A stretch of 64,000 nt of DNA from Phytophthora quininea (Eukaryota; Oomycota; Peronosporomycetes; Peronosporales; Peronosporaceae), in the NCBI GenBank assembly GCA_011947345.1, contig JAAVTG010000023.1, positions 682,001 through 746,000 of the forward strand, given 5' to 3'. This document shows, one piece after another, positions 1 to 11,447 of this stretch. Under the pieces are notes generated by a model. It saw only the letters and a list, made by a program, of their open reading frames with translations, searched no databases and was not told the origin of the DNA. Made by a program: the position numbers and the translations under genes. Positions within the stretch are counted from its first letter, which is position 1; each line of letters begins with the position of its first letter.

Positions 1-9
1 CGGCACGAG
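1..9. other. cDNA-adaptor-like sequence at the window edge
   Basis: The first nine bases, CGGCACGAG, match the end of the EcoRI/GGCACGAG adaptor used in many lambda-ZAP cDNA libraries. Coding sequence follows immediately. If it is an adaptor, a cDNA read was merged at this contig edge. A nine-base match can also be chance. Confidence 0.4.
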
Positions 10-419
10 TGGAAAAGCTACTGCAGTTTCAAAAGAGCGCGGCGAAGGAGCTGAAGAACTTGCAGAAGGAGCTTGCAGCCTCCATTGCATGTGACTTGGT
101 CGCCCGTGCGAGTGAGGGTGTTGTCGCCTATCATCGCGAAGAAGGCGACCTGGGATTCCTGCAGACGTTGGTCGGGCTTTTGGGAGACGCAAAGAATGAC
201 GCGGTATTTGTTCTATCGGCTGGCGATGCGCGTGGTGACGGGCAGTTTCTTCTGGCTGGCCCTTCCGAGTTCATAATGACTCATGGAAGGGCTGTACTCC
301 CGCTAATTGATGGCAAGGGCGGTGGTGGCAAGAATGGTATCATGCAGGGCAAAGCCAAGGGGCTCGATAAAGTCGATTCCTTGACTGCAAAGCTACATGA
401 GCTGCGCCTACACCACTAA
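3..419 (+). CDS. AARSD1: Alanyl-tRNA editing protein, C-terminal part (AARSD1-like), 5' truncated
   Basis: The open frame is already running at the window edge and ends at TAA 417-419, so only about 138 C-terminal residues are present. They start with a Lys/Glu-rich coiled segment and end in a DHHA1-type module with GQFLLAGPSEF and a Gly-rich GKGGGGKNGIMQGKA loop. This order is as in the C-terminus of AARSD1, the free-standing trans-editing protein that hydrolyses Ser-tRNA(Ala). The catalytic editing domain would lie upstream and is not visible. A full alanyl-tRNA synthetase C-terminus is the alternative, but the loop (GKGGGGK, then QGKA) fits AARSD1 better. Confidence 0.7.
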   Translation, partial: ARVEKLLQFQKSAAKELKNLQKELAASIACDLVARASEGVVAYHREEGDLGFLQTLVGLLGDAKNDAVFVLSAGDARGDGQFLLAGPSEFIMTHGRAVLPLIDGKGGGGKNGIMQGKAKGLDKVDSLTAKLHELRLHH

Positions 420-540
420 CGAGAAGCTGTATAAAGCAAGACTTTTCACTAAGGTTGGGTATCGAGTTGCATTTTCTAGGTGAAGAGTTGCTGCGCTCGG
501 TAGTATTCAACTGTTCATAGCTCTGCTGGCGACAAGCACC

Positions 541-2018
541 TTAAACGTGCGGGAGCATGATGTATCCGCGACGGCGAGCAGTAAAGACTTTGAAGGCCGT
601 GAACGCCAATCCCACCATCATTGCGACGCCGATAACACTCAGGAAAGAGATCGAGGGGAAGCCGAAGTGTCGTCCCTGAGTGATAAGTCCTGGCCAAGCA
701 CCGGCTTGTGGTAGTCGCAGATAGTCTCCCACGTTCCGGTCCGGGCGATGTGGCTCTGGATAATCTCGTTAAACTCGTCCAGCGGGCAGTCCGTGGCGGA
801 GCACTTCGTGAGCTTAATCTGCTCGCGCTCTGTGACAGGCGACCACAAAAACATCCGCACGAAGTACGCCTCTTTGCTTCCGGGTTCTTCGATGCCTCCT
901 CGGCAGTGAGGGCACGCGCACGCAGCTCGAAAAACATGGTGGTCCCGGGGTGCAGTGACGTCACGTTGAGTGCTTCTGGTAGACCTTCAAAGTGGAACTC
1001 CCAGCCAAGCATCATGCCCAAGCCGTGCAGCAGCTCGCGGTGGCCATGGAACGAGTAGTAGCGGTATGCCTCAAGAGACGGCGCAGTGGGCACAGCTCCA
1101 CCTGCTAGCGTGTTCATCAGCAGGTCGGCAAAGCCGCCCACCCAGTACGTGATCTCGCGGTCCGTCGTGTAGTAGCGTTCCATGAGGTTGGTGAACGCCA
1201 ACTGCTCCAGCTTTTCGCGCATCTCTACCGTCGCACCTTCAGGAAGTGGAAGACCTTCGTCGTGATCAAAGACAAACATATCGGCCAGATCCTTGACACC
1301 CAGCACGACGTCCTCGCCTCCAGGGACAGTCGGGTAGTCTTCAACAACCACACCACAGACCTTTCCCAGTTGGTCGAGCACGTCGCGGTACAGCTCAAAC
1401 AGCTCTGGGGCCCGCGTCTCGGCGTACACGGCAAGATCCGCGTCCATCGTGCTTTTGCAGGGACCTTTGGGCGCAGCAAACGCGTGCTCGTTCTCCAGCA
1501 GCTGCATCGTGATCGGCACAGGCTGATGCGGAAAGCCAGGGGGCCCGTGCCGTCCGGGTAGAGCCCGTAGCCCAGCGCCGTCGCACTCTGCGAGCAGCGA
1601 GTGGCCGCGTCCGCGCGGAAGTACGTCTCAAAGTGCGAGTGGTTGACGCCGTTGAGCGAGCGCGACAGGAAGGCCTCCTCGTGGTGGGGCTCCTCCACCA
1701 TGTACGTGTGGCGCACGTGCTCGCCCACGGCCTGCAGCTGGTTCATGCCGATCTCGGTGAGCTGCGTGAGCGGCACTTTGTAGGCGTCCAGGTTGTTCTT
1801 GTTGCGCGGGCACGTGGCCTTGACCACGTCGTTGGGCGCGCGGCTGCCGTGGCGAGACAGCGTCACCAACCGCCGCAGCTCACTGAGCACAAAGATGGAT
1901 TAGCAATGGCGTTCCTAGTGTGGCTAAGGTCATTGCAGACGCACCTGGTAGCTCCGTCGGCGGAGACGAAGCCCGTGGCCAGCGCCGCCAGCAGCAACGT
2001 CGACGCCAGACGCACCAT
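541..2018 (-). CDS. Histidine acid phosphatase family membrane protein, frame-broken
   Basis: Exon 1 (2018-1945) encodes a signal peptide, MVRLASTLLLAALATGF. A 62-bp intron (1944-1883, GTGCGT...CTCAG) follows. Exon 2 carries the histidine-phosphatase signature RHGSRAP. The C-terminus has one transmembrane helix and a short basic tail (TAA at 543-541), suggesting an enzyme anchored with its catalytic domain in the lumen or outside. Three frame breaks are needed: near 1540 (in a G/C run), near 870-885 and between about 660 and 735. The usual second catalytic motif HD appears as HG in SFHGHRELLHGL. Phosphate-ester hydrolysis (phytase or lysophosphatidic acid phosphatase type) is inferred from the family. 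It may be a working gene with sequence errors or a recent pseudogene; the altered HD leaves activity uncertain. Confidence 0.7.
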
Positions 2019-2712
2019 TCGATCCTTCCAGCTGTGGTCTTGGATGAGAATTGTGGAATGACGCTGCAAGGTGGGAACGCGAAAATAAGCAGCCGTTTTA
2101 TGAATTCTCATTGGCCGAATCTCCAGATGCGGAACCCTTCAATTGCAACTTGCAGGCACCACGAAACAACGGCTGGCGTCTTTGCCCAACGGCCTGTAGA
2201 ACTGTCCGTTGAAGAGCTCAAAGTCTTGCAGCAAGATGCGTCAAGACCTTGATGACATCAGAGCAGGAGGCTTGGCAAGGCAAGCTGCTGCTAAACCACC
2301 AAGACGACGAAACTCGTTCCAGTCCGACGTTGCACTGCGTCAGCAAGCACTACCAACCAACCATTACGTGTGACGGTGCATCAAGGCCTTCGACGCTGCA
2401 ATGCCACGCTGTAGTGCTGCGAGCAGGAAGAGCTGGCCACGTTGCAAAGCGACCGACTGTTGTAATGCAGTCGAGCCGCCAACAGCGAAAATATGGTCGG
2501 GTGCACTAGCTTCTCCGCTGCTACGCACGGCTACACATTCTTTTGCCCAATCACCCGCCCGAACTTAAGTGCAGCTCCACTGTACTGCCATGTGTCATGC
2601 TCGGATTGGCCGAAACTCTTCAACCGCCCCCTCGATCTCGCGATCATTACAGTCAGTACGCGCGGCAGCAGGAGCAGGAGCAGCAGACTCGACCGATAGA
2701 TACACCACAGCC
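2019..2712. other. Divergent intergenic region, no gene seen
   Basis: These 694 bp separate the start codons of the phosphatase gene (minus) and SEC31 (plus). Small open frames exist, but none has a recognisable domain or a convincing splice structure. It must hold both promoters; I could not assign a specific element. Confidence 0.5.
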
Positions 2713-5700
2713 ATGTCGCTGCTGAAGGAGATGCACGCCAATGCGGCGGTGGCCTGGAGTCCTGTCAAGCGGCGCGCGGAGCTGTTGGCGCTCGGCTCCA
2801 AGGGCGACGGCGGCGTGGGCTTCGAGAACAACGGCGGCGAATTCAAGCTCGTGTCCATGGACCTGAGCGACCCGAGTCGCAGCCTGCTCACGCTGGGCTC
2901 CGTCAAGACGGCCTCGCGCTTCACGTCTCTCACCTGGCGCGACGTGCCGCGCCACCACGACACGTGTCCCTACGGCATCATCGCCGGCGGCATGGCGGAC
3001 GGATCCGTGACGCTCTGGAACCCGGCGCTCATGCTGGACCGCGAGCCGGGCACCGACACGCCGGCGTCTTGCGAGATCGGCCGCATCACGCGCCACAAGG
3101 GCGCCGTCAATGCGCTGCAGTTCAACCCGCACGAGGACAGCGCGCACCTTTGGCTTCCGGCGGCAGCGACGGAGAAGTGTACATTATGTCGCTGGAGAAG
3201 CTGGCGAGTCCCGGTGTGTTTACGCCCGGAGGTCCTGCCAACCCGCAGGCGCAGATGAACGAGATCACGAGCGTGGCATGGAATACGCAGGTCAACTACA
3301 TTTTGGCGACAGGATCGCAGAATGGATCCGTTGTGGTCTGGGACTTGAAGCAGAAGAAGCCCTGGTGTGAACTTCGCGACCCTGCTCGCGGAGCGGCCAC
3401 GGCTATTGCGTGGAACCCCAATGAAGGACTGCAGATTGCCACGGCGTCAGGTGACGACCAACACCCCTCGGTGAAGCTCTGGGATCTGCGCAACTCGACC
3501 AGCACACCTCTCGCAGAGTTCCACGACCACACCGCTGGAGTTCTTTCGATGTCGTGGTGCCCCAATGACCCTGGTCTTCTTCTTTCGTGCGGCAAGGACA
3601 ACCGCACGCTGCTGTGGGACCTCTTCTCGCGCAAGACGGTTGCAGAGTTCCCCGCGGATGCCCCAAATGCGCCCGCGATGGGATCAGATCAGTTTTTCGG
3701 CAGTGGTCTCGCTGGTCAGCGCCGATGGAATGTGCAGTGGTCTCCGCAGGTTCCTGCTGTTGCTTCGACTTGCTCTTTAGACGGTAAGCTGCAGATTTGG
3801 GGACTATCGGGCGGTGGTAACCCGGAATGCCGCCCGCCCAAGTGGATGCGTCGCCCTGCTGGTGCAACGTTTGGATTTGGAGGAAAGTTGGTGACAATTG
3901 CCAACCCGCAGGAGCCCGCTGGACCTAACACTGATCACCGTCGTCTTATTCACGTGCACCGTGTTGTGAGCGATCTGGGACTTGTTGCTGAGGCGGAGGC
4001 TTTGGATCAGTCTTTGGAAACCAAGGATTTCAAAGGATTCTGCGAGCAGAAAATTGCATCGGCGACCAATGCTAACGAGCGCAGCGTCTGGAGTTTCATG
4101 AAGATTTTGTTTGAGAAGGATGCGCGGCAGCATCTGCTATTGCATCTTGGTTTGGATGCCGAGAAGATCAACGAGCTGAACGCGAAGTTTAACCCTGAAG
4201 CTGCAGCCGCGCAAAATGCGGCTGCAGCTCCCTGCTGCTGATCCGACGGCGCAGGCCCCAGGACCTCAAATGGACCCCGTTACAGGAGCGCTATTGAGCG
4301 ATCGAATCGATGTGAGCATTCACTCTACGAGTTTGTGGATTTCTGATATGCTAATGACTTGTATTACGTACTGATGTAGTCTGGGCTTGGAGCGGAGGAT
4401 GTATTTTCTTCGGGATTTCAGCCGAACGGTGGTGATGGAACATCAGCCGCTTCTCCTACATTGGCGTCACCTCTATCGGACGTATCTGCTCTAGCTGCAG
4501 CACTTCCCAACCAGCTGGATGAGGACAAGAGCAAGCGTCTCGATGCCGTGCCCGCTCCGGTGTACACGGAAGAGTCTGAAAGCACTTGATGCAGGCGCTG
4601 TTGGTCGGAAACTTCGAAGTTGCCGTCAACTGCTGCCTTGCCTACAACCAGCTTGCCGATGCGCTGTTGCTTGCTTCGTGTGGCGGCCCTGAGCTTTGGG
4701 AAAAGACCCAGCGAGCCTTCTTTGCGCATCAGCAGCGTCCCGTCATGCGGGTCGTGTCGGCAATCATTAAGAATGAGTTGACGGAGCTGGTTGAGGTGTC
4801 TGACCTGGCTGAATGGCGTGAGACGCTGGCAATCTTGAGCACCTACGCCAAGAGTGAAGAATTCCCGTCGTTGTGTGATAAGTTGGCCTCACGCCTTGAA
4901 GCTGCTGGCGACCTGCACTCGGCTACGCTTTGCTTTATGTGCGCCGTGAACGTCGAGAAGACCGTCAATGCCTGGTGCAAGGAGATGGAAGTGGAGGCGC
5001 GTTCTCATGGCCACACGTTTGCGCTCCACCGACTGGTGGAGAAGGTGTCTGTGTTTGCAATGGCCGTGGAGCAACCGGATCAATCCATGGGCGCGGAAGT
5101 GGCACAGCGCTTTGCTGAATACGCTTCATTGGTATGTAACAAGGTACTGGTCTTGATTATATGGTTGCTAACATTTTCTTTTGCCTTGTGCACTATAGAT
5201 GGCTGCGGAGGGACGCTTAGATATTGCCGGCAAGTACGCGCGCTTCCCGGATCTGAGCTGTGCGATCTTGAAGGACCGCATTTTCAACGCTTACCCGATC
5301 CAGGGGTACCAGCCACCGCCGTTCCCGTTCGATGTGGTTCAGATCCAATCCCAGGCTCAGATCCAACAACAGCAGCAGCAGCAGCAGCAGCAACAGCAAC
5401 AGCAGCGCCAGACTCCTGCTCAGCAACAGCAACGTGGCTACGGTGCTAATAAACCTGGATTCGGCGGCCAAAGGAACCAGTACGGAACGCCTGCTGCTCC
5501 GGCGCCGGCGCCGACGCCAACTCCTACGCCTGGTTCTGGTCCCTACGGAGCTCAGGGTGGATATCAACCGCAACAACACACACCAGCGCCAACGCCAGCT
5601 TTCCCGGGACGTCCTGGTGGCTTCCAGCAGCCACCTCAGCAGCCAGGATTCCCTGGAGCACCAAACATGCCACCCCAGCAGCCCCAGCAGCCTGGTGGAT

Positions 5701-6737
5701 ATGGAAACCCTCAGCAACCGGCGTACCCTGGACATTCTACTCCGTCGCCGTATCCTGGTCAGTCTGGGTCGACGCCATTCCCTGGACAGACTGCACCTCC
5801 TCCGTTCCCTGGACAGCCTCAGGCCCCACTGCCACCGCAGCAACCTGGATACGGTCGTCCACAGCAGCAAGGATTCCCAGGCCAGCACTCGCAACAGCCA
5901 GGTTTCCCGGGCCAACAACCACCACCACAAGCGGGCTTCCCCTCAGGACCGCCATCGTCGTCGGGTAACCGACCTCACCAACCGCCAATGTACTCTGGCC
6001 CTCCGTCTACGGGCGGTTCGCAGCACATGCCTTCACCCGCGTTCGGCGGAGCTCCGCGTCCTGGAACGGGCTTTGGACACCCCGGTGCCGCTCCTGCGTC
6101 GCCCTCCATTCCTCAAGGTACGGGGTAAATCCACTTACAGCTGCAATGGGGTCGTCGCGTATCTCAAAGTCCTCAGTTGACATGAGCTCTCACCAACGCG
6201 ATGGGTTCGTGAGCAGTGTGGGCAACAAGGAACTGACACTAAAATATGGAAATGCCACCACAGCCTCGCTGTCTCCAGTCGCCGCCTCGGCTCCGCAAGC
6301 TGGCGGTTTTGGACCGGACGTCGTCCCTGGCAGCACGGAAAATGTGGGCCCGCAGGACCTGCCGATTGTGAACGCTTTCAACGATCTTGTGAGCCAACTG
6401 CAGGGCCTTCCCTTACCATGGTACGTTGAAGTGATTCTCCGCAATATTCTGAGAAGCAAACCGCTAACTTTCGTGGTGTGTCTTTTAGATGGAGCAGAAA
6501 CAGCTGCAGGAGGTCCAGAAGGGCAAGGAGATCATGTTTACCAAGCTCAACATTGGCCAGCTTTCGCCGGAGGTTGTGGGTCGACTGCACGAGATGGTGG
6601 CGTGCTTCGGACAGCGCGACTTTGTCACCGCGCAGACGCTCTACGTCGCTCTCACGGCGTCGGACTGGGCACAGCACAAGGACTGGCTGCGTGGCCTCAA
6701 GTCGCTCATCCACATTTCCATGAAGCGTTTTAGATAA
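2713..6737 (+). CDS. SEC31: COPII outer-coat protein SEC31
   Basis: SEC31 pairs with SEC13 to form the outer cage of COPII vesicles budding from the ER. The N-terminus has WD40 repeats (for example VAWNTQVNYILATGS and VSVKLWDLRN-type WD ends near 3300-3650). A helical region with QALLVGNFEVAVNCCL and a long Pro/Gln/Gly-rich linker with polyglutamine follow. The C-terminal conserved block ends in GLKSLIHISMKRF. Introns: 4312-4379, 5132-5198, 6118-6176 and 6421-6488. Frame breaks occur near 3149-3151, 4230 and 4586, each fitting one lost or gained base in a short run. At the last splice the phases do not match (TG joined to ATG would give a stop), so another base error or a different donor is likely near 6415-6424. 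ATG 2713 opens MSLLKEMHANA, which fits the family start. Confidence 0.9.
5364..5406 (+). repeat. CAR/CAG trinucleotide repeat coding for polyglutamine
   Basis: About 14 consecutive CAA/CAG codons in the SEC31 linker encode a polyglutamine tract. Mixed CAA and CAG interrupt the pure repeat. It lies in a disordered Pro/Gln region, so length changes should be tolerated. Confidence 0.9.
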
Positions 6738-6874
6738 GCAGTTCAGGGTAGGATGATCATTGACGACGTTGTTGTTATCTCGGGGCGACCGTGCTGGTCG
6801 CGAAGTGAAGCGATCGCTGCAGCAAGGCCTGATAGTGCAGATAAAAAAGTCGTCATAAAACTAGGTTGTGTAAA

Positions 6875-8411
6875 ATGCGGTCTTTTAGTTTAGGAACTTT
6901 TTGGCGCGATGCTGTTCTTGCCGTTGGAGGAGGACTCGCTGCTCTTCCAGGTGTGTTCTACTACGGCCTTGTCGTGCTGGCCCTGCAGCTCGTGGTGCCG
7001 ACTTTCTTTCACCGCCGCGTGCGCGTGGAGCTCCCTCGCTTGCAACTGCACGCGCCAGTGACACCGCTATCCACTCGCGAGTTCAAGCGCCGACAGCAAG
7101 CACTGCAGCAGCAGATTACAGCACTGCAACAGACGATCACTGCCACTCCGCGACGGACGCCAGAGAAGAAGCGGCAGATATCAATTGCCAGACTGGCCAA
7201 AAAATGCTCCGCAGCTTCACCGTCACCGTTCAGTTCGCCATGTCAATCACCGACCCAATCAATAGAAGAGGTCGTGCTCATGCACTCACCGACCCAATCA
7301 ATTGAAGAGGTGGTGCTCATGCACTCGCCAGCTGCCAGCAGTGGCGATGAAGAGGCATGAAGAGCGAAAGAGACCGGAAGAAAATGAGGGCGGCAAGCGG
7401 AGAGAGGAACCGATGTCTCCAGGATCACCACCATTCCCAGTGGGGTTGAGACGTCCAGTGACAGCGGTGGCGAATGATTCAGAGTCACATATACCACGCC
7501 CGTATAACTTACCTGTTGGAGTGCTTCGAGAACCGAGGCGCGATGAGCGTCAGTACAGACACCAGCAAATCGAACAAGTGCAAGAAGACCAACAAGAGAA
7601 GGATCACAGTGACGAATTGGAGTGTGAGGAGCGACCGAAACAATCCCAGGAAAGCATTGCTTATGCAAGTACTGGTAGAGAAAAGCAGCTTCCAACTTTA
7701 TCGTCACGAAATTCTCTGGATCGCGACTCTGACGGGTCATTGGGAACAAGTTATAGTGGAGCTAGTGAGGCTGCCATGCGGCTGGAGGCGTTGATTGCTT
7801 CTCGAAGAAGACGAAACATGAGCGCTCCAGTATCTCAACCGCCGATATCGCTACCGCCGACAATAGCAGCTGGAGTCTCAACAGAGAACGCTGCTCGTCA
7901 ACCGTCAAGTGCTCCCCAGAGCCAGTCGCAGACACAACCGCTGTCTCCGGTTCAAGAAGAAGTACGTGAGGACCCAGTCATGGAAGAGGAAGACGAGGAG
8001 AAAAAGGAGAGCGAGCAGGTTGGGAAATCGAGCAGTTTCCAGGCATTTTGTGCTTCTTTTGCTGCTGGCGATACTGCTGCTGCCCGACAATTTGCAGAGA
8101 AACGGAAGCACCACGAAGCTTTTGAAAAGGATGAAGAGCGGCCACGGGAAAAGTAAGTTTGCATTCAGATCCAGTGGTGGTGCATTAACGCTAACTGTTA
8201 TTTTACTGATAGAACTCCACGGATTGTCAGGAAAATCACGTTTGAAGACGAGGTGGATGAACATTCAGATACACCTTCAAAGGAGCAGCCACACTTGCAG
8301 TCGAACGGGAAGCGCAACCATCAGCAAGCGTTCGGTACGATAGAAGAAGTTGAGGACGAGGACAGTGATGCAGAATGGCGCGAGTCGCTTGCCTTTCGCC
8401 CTCGCGATTGA
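6875..8411 (+). CDS. Unidentified single-pass membrane protein with charged, disordered tail
   Basis: I do not recognise this gene. The N-terminus (ATG 6875) has one long hydrophobic segment, LPGVFYYGLVVLALQLVVP, then a Gln-rich coiled stretch and a 39-bp tandem duplication. The first frame stops at 7360; the second runs from about 7340 to 8152 and is rich in Glu, Arg, Pro and Ser. I join the two by a presumed one-base error near 7340, but they could be separate genes. An intron, 8153-8212 (GTAAGT...GATAG), leads to a final exon with PRIVRKITFEDEVDE and an acidic end, TGA at 8409-8411. It lies convergent to BBS2 with 72 bp between the stop codons. Confidence 0.5.
7247..7324 (+). repeat. 39-bp direct tandem duplication, two copies, in frame
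   Basis: Copies start at 7247 and 7286 and differ at only a few bases (AATAGAAGAGGTCG versus AATTGAAGAGGTGG). Each encodes SPTQSIEEVVLMH. The period keeps the reading frame, so the peptide motif is simply doubled. Confidence 0.9.
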
Positions 8412-8483
8412 CAGTTTGGTTGATATTTAAGTTTTGCTAGTGACGTACTTGGCCATGGTTAACAAACTAAAACGAAAGATGCA

Positions 8484-10717
8484 TCACTGGTGCTCTTCTT
8501 TGCCGGTTTTGACGATGTAGAACAGTGCGTGGATGTTGTTGTTCTTGATGGCCTTACGGCACGCGGCAATAACTGACGATTTGGCGTTCCCAAAACGCAA
8601 CCGAGCGGCGAGCTGGATCATGCTGTTCACTTCTTTCAACGCATCTAGGAGCGCCTGGTGGTTGGTGCTTCGCTTCGTGTACTCGCCAAGGAGTTGGTTG
8701 TTGAGCGAAAACAATTCCGAATAAAAGCGCCGCATGCGTGGCCTACAAAAATCAAAGCAATACATCAACACCTTGTTTCCAAAGGCATATTCGGCAGATC
8801 GCGTACATATCGTTCAGAATGCGCGAGTCTTCGACGCGGATGATCAAATTCTTGACCTGGTTGGAGTCATCGGCCATTTCACCGGTCAATTTGAGGCGGA
8901 TTGCATTGCTTTCGTCGACACGGACGAGCAGGTTCTTGAAGTCTTCCATCTGTCGAGGGAAGTCTGCAACGGACTCCAGCTCGCGCCACTCAAGAAAAGC
9001 GCACATGTGCTGTACCAGATCGGCTGCCAGCTCCATGTTGTCCGTTCGAATCATTGTTTCTTGGGGAGTGACGGAGATGGTTAAGCGCGAGTTGTCACGG
9101 AGCGACCGGAAGTTAACTTGAGCTTGCGAGCTGTCGGGGATAGCTTCGGCCAGAACAAACGCGCTGTCCAACCAGGAGTACATTTGCTGAGGCTTGACAG
9201 GCGTGCTGAAGCGGACAGACCCTTCTGGTGCGCTTGCCGTGCTAATCTCTCCAGTAACGTGGTGGAAGGCAGCGAACTTCGGCAACTTGAAAGTCGACTC
9301 GAACACGTGGAAGGAAGTGTGATGACCTCGTGAACCGACAAGCACTCTAAAGTCCAAGCGTGCCGCTGCATGTTTCGTCAGATTCAATGGGATTTTGACG
9401 GAAGAGTTCATCGTTGGAGGGCGAACAACCAGCGACTCGCCCTCAAAGATTCCAGCCTCCGACTCAAAAATCACCACCATCTTGATCACTGCGTCGTTTT
9501 CAGTAGAAACCTCGAGCTCAAAGCTTGTGGCAGTTTTGCTGGCAAGCGACCGCACTTTGATGTTGGTGTCAGCACGGATGCGGAGTCCTTTCCCCGCAGT
9601 CGCGGCATTTCCACTTGCTAGATTCGCTTCCAGCGCTTTCATCTCCAGTTGCAGTGCGGCGCGATGTTTGGACAGTTTGGCCACCTCCTTCTCCTCCTGT
9701 GAGGCCTTATCGCTCGCGGCAGTATCGAGTCCTCCAGCTGGAACTTCACCCGTAGCCGTAAAGTATCCGCGGATCTCCCCATCAGCTGAGCAGCAGATAA
9801 TCTCCTCTTTGCCGTCCATTCGATAATCGGCGGTCACTAGCGCCGCTACAGGTGAAGAGAGAACGTCTCTGTGAACGGTCTCGCCGTTCGTGAGTCTTCG
9901 CGACTCGAATTTGCCGTTGCTCCAACCCATAACGATCTCCTTTTCCCCGTCACCGTCGATATCAAAGCTGTGGATTGCAGTGGGAACGTTCTTCGACTTG
10001 ACCCGCCAAGCGCGATGCCTCCCCTTGTATACCCCGACGGTCCCGTTTTGCAGCGCGTAGCCGAACACCGATTTCTTAATCGGCGTCAATGCCAGCACTC
10101 GACTCGTCTCGGTGCATTCAAAAACCACTTCCTCGTTCTGAAAGGCTCGGATCTCAAAGTCGTCCGACCCGGCAACGAGTTCTTCCGTCCATTGCCAGTC
10201 AGATCAGTCACTGTCAGAGCTCGGACGTTGTCGCCCGTGACGGTCCAAAAGAGCTCCCCACCATCGCGACCGAAGCCCTGCAACGAGCAATTCCGCCCAC
10301 CACCACCATTTGCGTCGGTGAGGTCACTGTCGCCGCTGTGCGAGGTGCAGCAGCGAACAACATGGCGCTGACGCCGTCGGGGATGTCTTTGTAGAAGATG
10401 TCCGAGTTCTTCTCAACGTCGTAGGCCAGCAGACTGGACTGTGTGCCCACCACGAGCGTATCGCCCGCGTCGGCAGCTTCAAATTTACCGGCAGCCAGCG
10501 CCGTCACGCGGCGGTTGATCTTGAGGAACCGCACGCTGCTGTCTGTATCATCCTCTTCCCCATCATTGCGAAAGGTGTTTTCGTTCGGCGAGTGGATGAA
10601 CACTTTGCCTGCAGTCGTGCCACACGCTAGAGCTGGATGTCTGCCGTCGAACTTGCCGACTTGGGCTACACGCTCGAGAATCGGTTGGTGCAGATGCACC
10701 TGGAAGGCCGGCAGCAT
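8484..10717 (-). CDS. BBS2: BBSome subunit BBS2
   Basis: BBS2 is a core BBSome subunit that moves membrane proteins along cilia. It starts MLPAFQVHLHQP at 10717 and has a beta-propeller N-half with GTQSSLLAYDVEKNSD, FGYALQNGTVGVY, IVMGWSNGKFESRR and DYRMDGKEEIICCSADGEI. These correspond closely to animal BBS2 blocks. The C-terminal part ends with SVIAACRKAIKNNNIHALF. A 64-bp intron, 8806-8743 (GTACGC...TTGTAG), joins at ATG CCA. Two frame breaks, near 10290 and 10177, each fit one missing base. It is divergent from ITPA across 106 bp. Its presence fits an organism with flagellated zoospores. Confidence 0.92.
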
Positions 10718-10823
10718 GGTGTGGCAGATACAGTGAGCTTGGATGCGTCGCTTCAAGATCGCGTACCACGAGTGTAGCCATTGGTTATCATGGTGAACGA
10801 TTGGTTACACTTTCTATCCGACC
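10718..10823. promoter_or_regulatory. Bidirectional BBS2/ITPA promoter with two inverted CCAAT boxes
   Basis: Only 106 bp separate the two start codons. ATTGG (CCAAT on the minus strand) occurs at 10780-10784 and again at 10800-10804, both as ATTGGTTA. CC-rich start-site motifs are not obvious. The promoter role is inferred from position. Confidence 0.45.
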
Positions 10824-11384
10824 ATGAGCAAGCCCGTGCTGACGTTCGTGACTGGCAACAGCAACAAGCTCAAGGAGGTGGTGGCCATCCTGGGCGCCGA
10901 CTTCCCCTTCGAGCTGCGCAACCAGGCTGTGGACCTGCCGGAGCTGCAGGGGGAGCCCGCGGACATCGCCAAGGAGAAGTGCCGCCTGGCGGCCAAGCAG
11001 GTCCAGGGCGCGGTGCTGGTGGAGGACACGTCGCTCTGCTTCAACGCGCTGCAGGGGCTGCCCGGCCCGTACATCAAGTGGTTCCTGGAGAAGACGGGCC
11101 ACGCAGGCCTCAACAACCTGCTGGCCGCCTACGAGGACAAGTCCGCCTACGCCCAGTGCATCTTCGCCTACGCTGCGGCCGGTGCCGAGCCGCAGGTCTT
11201 CATCGGCCAGACCCACGGCAAGATCGTGCCTGCGCGTGGCCCCACGACGTTTGGCTGGGACCCCGTCTTCCAGCCAGATGGCTACGAACAGACCTACGCA
11301 GAGATGGAGAAGGCCACCAAGAACCAGATCTCGCACCGCTACAAGGCGCTGGAAGCGCTCAGGAACCACCTCACCAAACAGTAG
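10824..11384 (+). CDS. ITPA: Inosine triphosphate pyrophosphatase (ITPase/HAM1)
   Basis: The enzyme hydrolyses ITP, dITP and XTP to monophosphates and PPi, cleansing the nucleotide pool of deaminated purines. This intronless frame of 186 residues is full length for the family. Motifs are all present: [12 protein letters not shown] at the N-terminus, [54 protein letters not shown] and a terminal SHRYKAL. Codon use is strongly GC-ending, unlike several neighbours, suggesting high expression. No frame break is seen. Confidence 0.95.
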   Translation: MSKPVLTFVTGNSNKLKEVVAILGADFPFELRNQAVDLPELQGEPADIAKEKCRLAAKQVQGAVLVEDTSLCFNALQGLPGPYIKWFLEKTGHAGLNNLLAAYEDKSAYAQCIFAYAAAGAEPQVFIGQTHGKIVPARGPTTFGWDPVFQPDGYEQTYAEMEKATKNQISHRYKALEALRNHLTKQ

Positions 11385-11447
11385 ACGTCGGCTAGAGTCC
11401 TAAATGAGAGCCATACAAATCCTAGAGCTTTTTCAGAGACCGAAACG

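Noticed and set aside
708..1561. Long plus-strand open frames opposite the phosphatase gene
   Set aside because: They are antisense shadows of a GC-rich coding region; the minus strand carries family motifs and a signal peptide.
5217..6180. Arg/Leu-rich and Gln-rich frames in the other phases of the SEC31 linker
   Set aside because: Low-complexity CAG and CCN repeats open all frames; only the Pro/Gln frame joins the conserved SEC31 exons in phase.
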